Positions 24,855 to 27,800 of a stretch of 64,000 bases of DNA are shown one piece after another. The DNA is from Astropecten irregularis. Taxonomy: Eukaryota > Echinodermata > Asteroidea > Paxillosida > Astropectinidae. How positions within the stretch are numbered: position 1 is the stretch's first letter; every line of letters begins with the position of its first letter. Made by a program: the position numbers and the translations under genes. The stretch covers positions 10,312,931 through 10,376,930 of the forward strand of contig OZ020255.1 of the NCBI GenBank assembly GCA_963971285.1. The letters are read 5' to 3'. Below the pieces are notes generated by a model. That model was not told where the DNA came from, searched no databases, and saw nothing but the letters and a program-made list of their open reading frames with translations.

Positions 24855-27800
24855 CAGCTCTGTCATCCATATGCTGAAAATATAGGTTGTGGTTTTTCAT
24901 TGAAGCTGAAGCTCTGTTTTTCTATTCAAACTAGAGAATCTACTTCAGAACTGTAGCCAAAAGCCTCTATTTTGAATACCAGTTAATTCAGAATGGATTC
25001 ACGAAATGGACTCGGAGACAGAGCCTGAGCCTCCGTTTCGTATACGCCCTAAGTTTCTAGTTTCACGGCTGAACTAAAATTCTAATGCAGATTAAGCTTC
25101 AAGTCACAAAGTTTCTTGCTAAAAATATTAATTTCCTTGCAATTTTATTCCTTGCAAAGTAATAAACTGCTGCAAACTGCTCATCATGAAATTTATAAAA
25201 TGCCTGACACGTTACGATCCTAGCAGGATCTTTATTGAAGGCTAAATGACAAGAAGAAAAGAACATGTAAGTAAAGATGTAACACAAATGGATGAGAGGA
25301 ATCAGGCATGTAACTTTTCCTCGGATCAGCTGATTTCCTCTTTTTTCACTTCACTCTTATGCCATTGAAAAGTGAAAAACACTGTACAAAGTATGGTAAA
25401 GACTGGAATTTCCTCTTTTTTGTAAAGTCCAAGTTGCATGCATGGAGGATCAGAACAAAGGCTGGGGTGTTCAGAGTGACCAGGGAGGGTGGGGGTAGGT
25501 AAGTGTGGTCAGGGAATGGGGACAAATGAGTCTGGTGGTAGATCAAAGGTGGACAATAACAAAGGCGTGAAGATGCATGGGCATACTTTTCTGGTGAATA
25601 CCTACAAAACTTTAAATTTGCTTTTACATCTTGGCTCTGACATCCCAACAACCTGCTGTCGTTACAGCCATCACTAATTGATTGATTGATTGATTGGCAG
25701 GTGGATGTGTCGACTGGTGTTGAATCGACTGCCTAAGGAGCATTGGCCCGAGATGAAGATCAAGATTGCTGCTATGGACGCACTGAACGGTCGCTGCCAG
25801 GACTGGGGCTACAAGAGGAAATGGCAGGGCAACTACCTGGCATCGGTAAGGTCAACCTCAGTCTCAGTCTCAATGAGTCTTGTATTAAACAAGTAGAGCT
25901 TGATGATGACTTGGAGGCAGATCTTGGGCCTTTCTCAAAACTTGGCACCGGCTCCGGCTTCCATTTCATGACTCCATTCTAAAATAACAATTCAATTCAA
26001 TAGCGCTCCGCACTTACGCTAAAAATAGCACCGGATCTCTGACAAACATTGCAACCATGCACGTGTGTGCGTGTGCGCGTCCATGTACACTACACGTGTT
26101 AGACAATGTTTGTCTGACAGCCGGGGATTTTGTGACGTCATTAGTGCGGAGCGCTATTCAATTCAATTCACATTTATTTCCATTCAGTACAGGACAATTT
26201 AAATGCAAGAATCAACAATAAATAAATGAAGATATACAAAGAATCAATGTTGGCACATAAATGGAGGCATGTTCAAGAAGCCGAAGCTTGTGTAGGATGC
26301 CTTAAAGATAATTAGCTTATGAGGTACATGTACTAAGTGAAGTGATAGGATAATATAAATAAGACGAACACAACAAACAAACAAACATATGGACAGAATT
26401 ACAACAGACGAGATATAAAACAATCTGATAAGATGGGCAGGACCTTAAACAAAGTAAATATGATATGCTAGAACTAAAAAACAAAGCAATTGATGCACTG
26501 TACTGTTGACAGCATGAGACAAGGATGAATAAAGTTAACAAGACTTTTAGCAAGAGGCTTTTGGCTGCGGTAGTAGATTTTCTGATTTGAAAAGGAAAAC
26601 AGAACTTCAGCTTCAATGAAAAACCACAACCTCCTGTATTTTCAGCATTTGGATGACAAAGATGAAGCCGGAGCCGTGCTTTGAGAAAGGCCCTTTATAA
26701 CCTTGCATCAGAGTAAGGTGCTACATATACCTTCTGTAGTCAAAAAGGGTCATTTGCATATATCATTGGCTCAGTGCTGAGACGTTGTTATGTAAAAGGT
26801 TAAAGAACATCCTCTAGTATCGTATCATCTGCATTTTGTGTCTATTTTCACATGAAAGATTTGAGGCTTTTGTATGTGCCACATACTATGTGGATTGATT
26901 TGCGGAAACACCATGTAATATTCGTTCGTACTTTCACACTTCGTTGAAGAGTTCGTACTTCTCGTAAGGCTAGTCAAAACGTTGAGACCTTCCGAGAAGT
27001 CCAAATGAAAAAGAAGTGCAAAAGTACGAATGACTATTACATGGTGTTTTTGCAAACTGATCCACATATTTTCACATGGTTGCAGAATAAGGTTGTTCTT
27101 GTCAACAAAAATGTTGTGCGTTTATCTAGGAACTTTGGTAATAGGGGCCCTCTGATGCTGACATGTTTTATGTAGAAAAATCTTAATTTATGCTGCGACC
27201 TTTCATTTCTGAGTTGATGATATTTTAGACAAGAGGACAAATTCAGTGATGATGTTTTGTTGGTTGTTTTTTTGCTGGTAAAATGTTTTATATTTTCTGG
27301 TTTCTTTACATTGAACAGATTTCTGAGAACAACCAGACTGCCCCCTTTGTGTCCATGTGTGGCCAGTTGAAGAACAAAGATCACTTTGAAAACATCCTGT
27401 TCTCCTCATCCGTCATCAAGGTAATCTCTATCATTCATAGTGAGTGTGGGATGAACTAGGTAGAGTCATGATGAGTCTTCTGTCTATCAGGCTAGTGTAC
27501 TGCTAAGACTTTACCTGAGTAATGGATCTTCTCTATCCAAGGCTACTTTTACGGCTGTATGTTCATAAAAATAAATAAATTATTACATTTATATCGTGCC
27601 TTTTCTTTAAGTTACAAAGCGCTGGCTACAATGTAATCGGATTGCCGGTATTCATCTGCACCCTTGGCTGCCAGCAATACCTGAAATCCATTATGATTAC
27701 GGAGCCTGCGATCGAAAGTGCTTGGTTTTATGGAGGGTGGAAAACCGGAGAACCCGGAGAAAAACTCTTGTAGCATAGGGGAGAACCAACGCACAACTCT

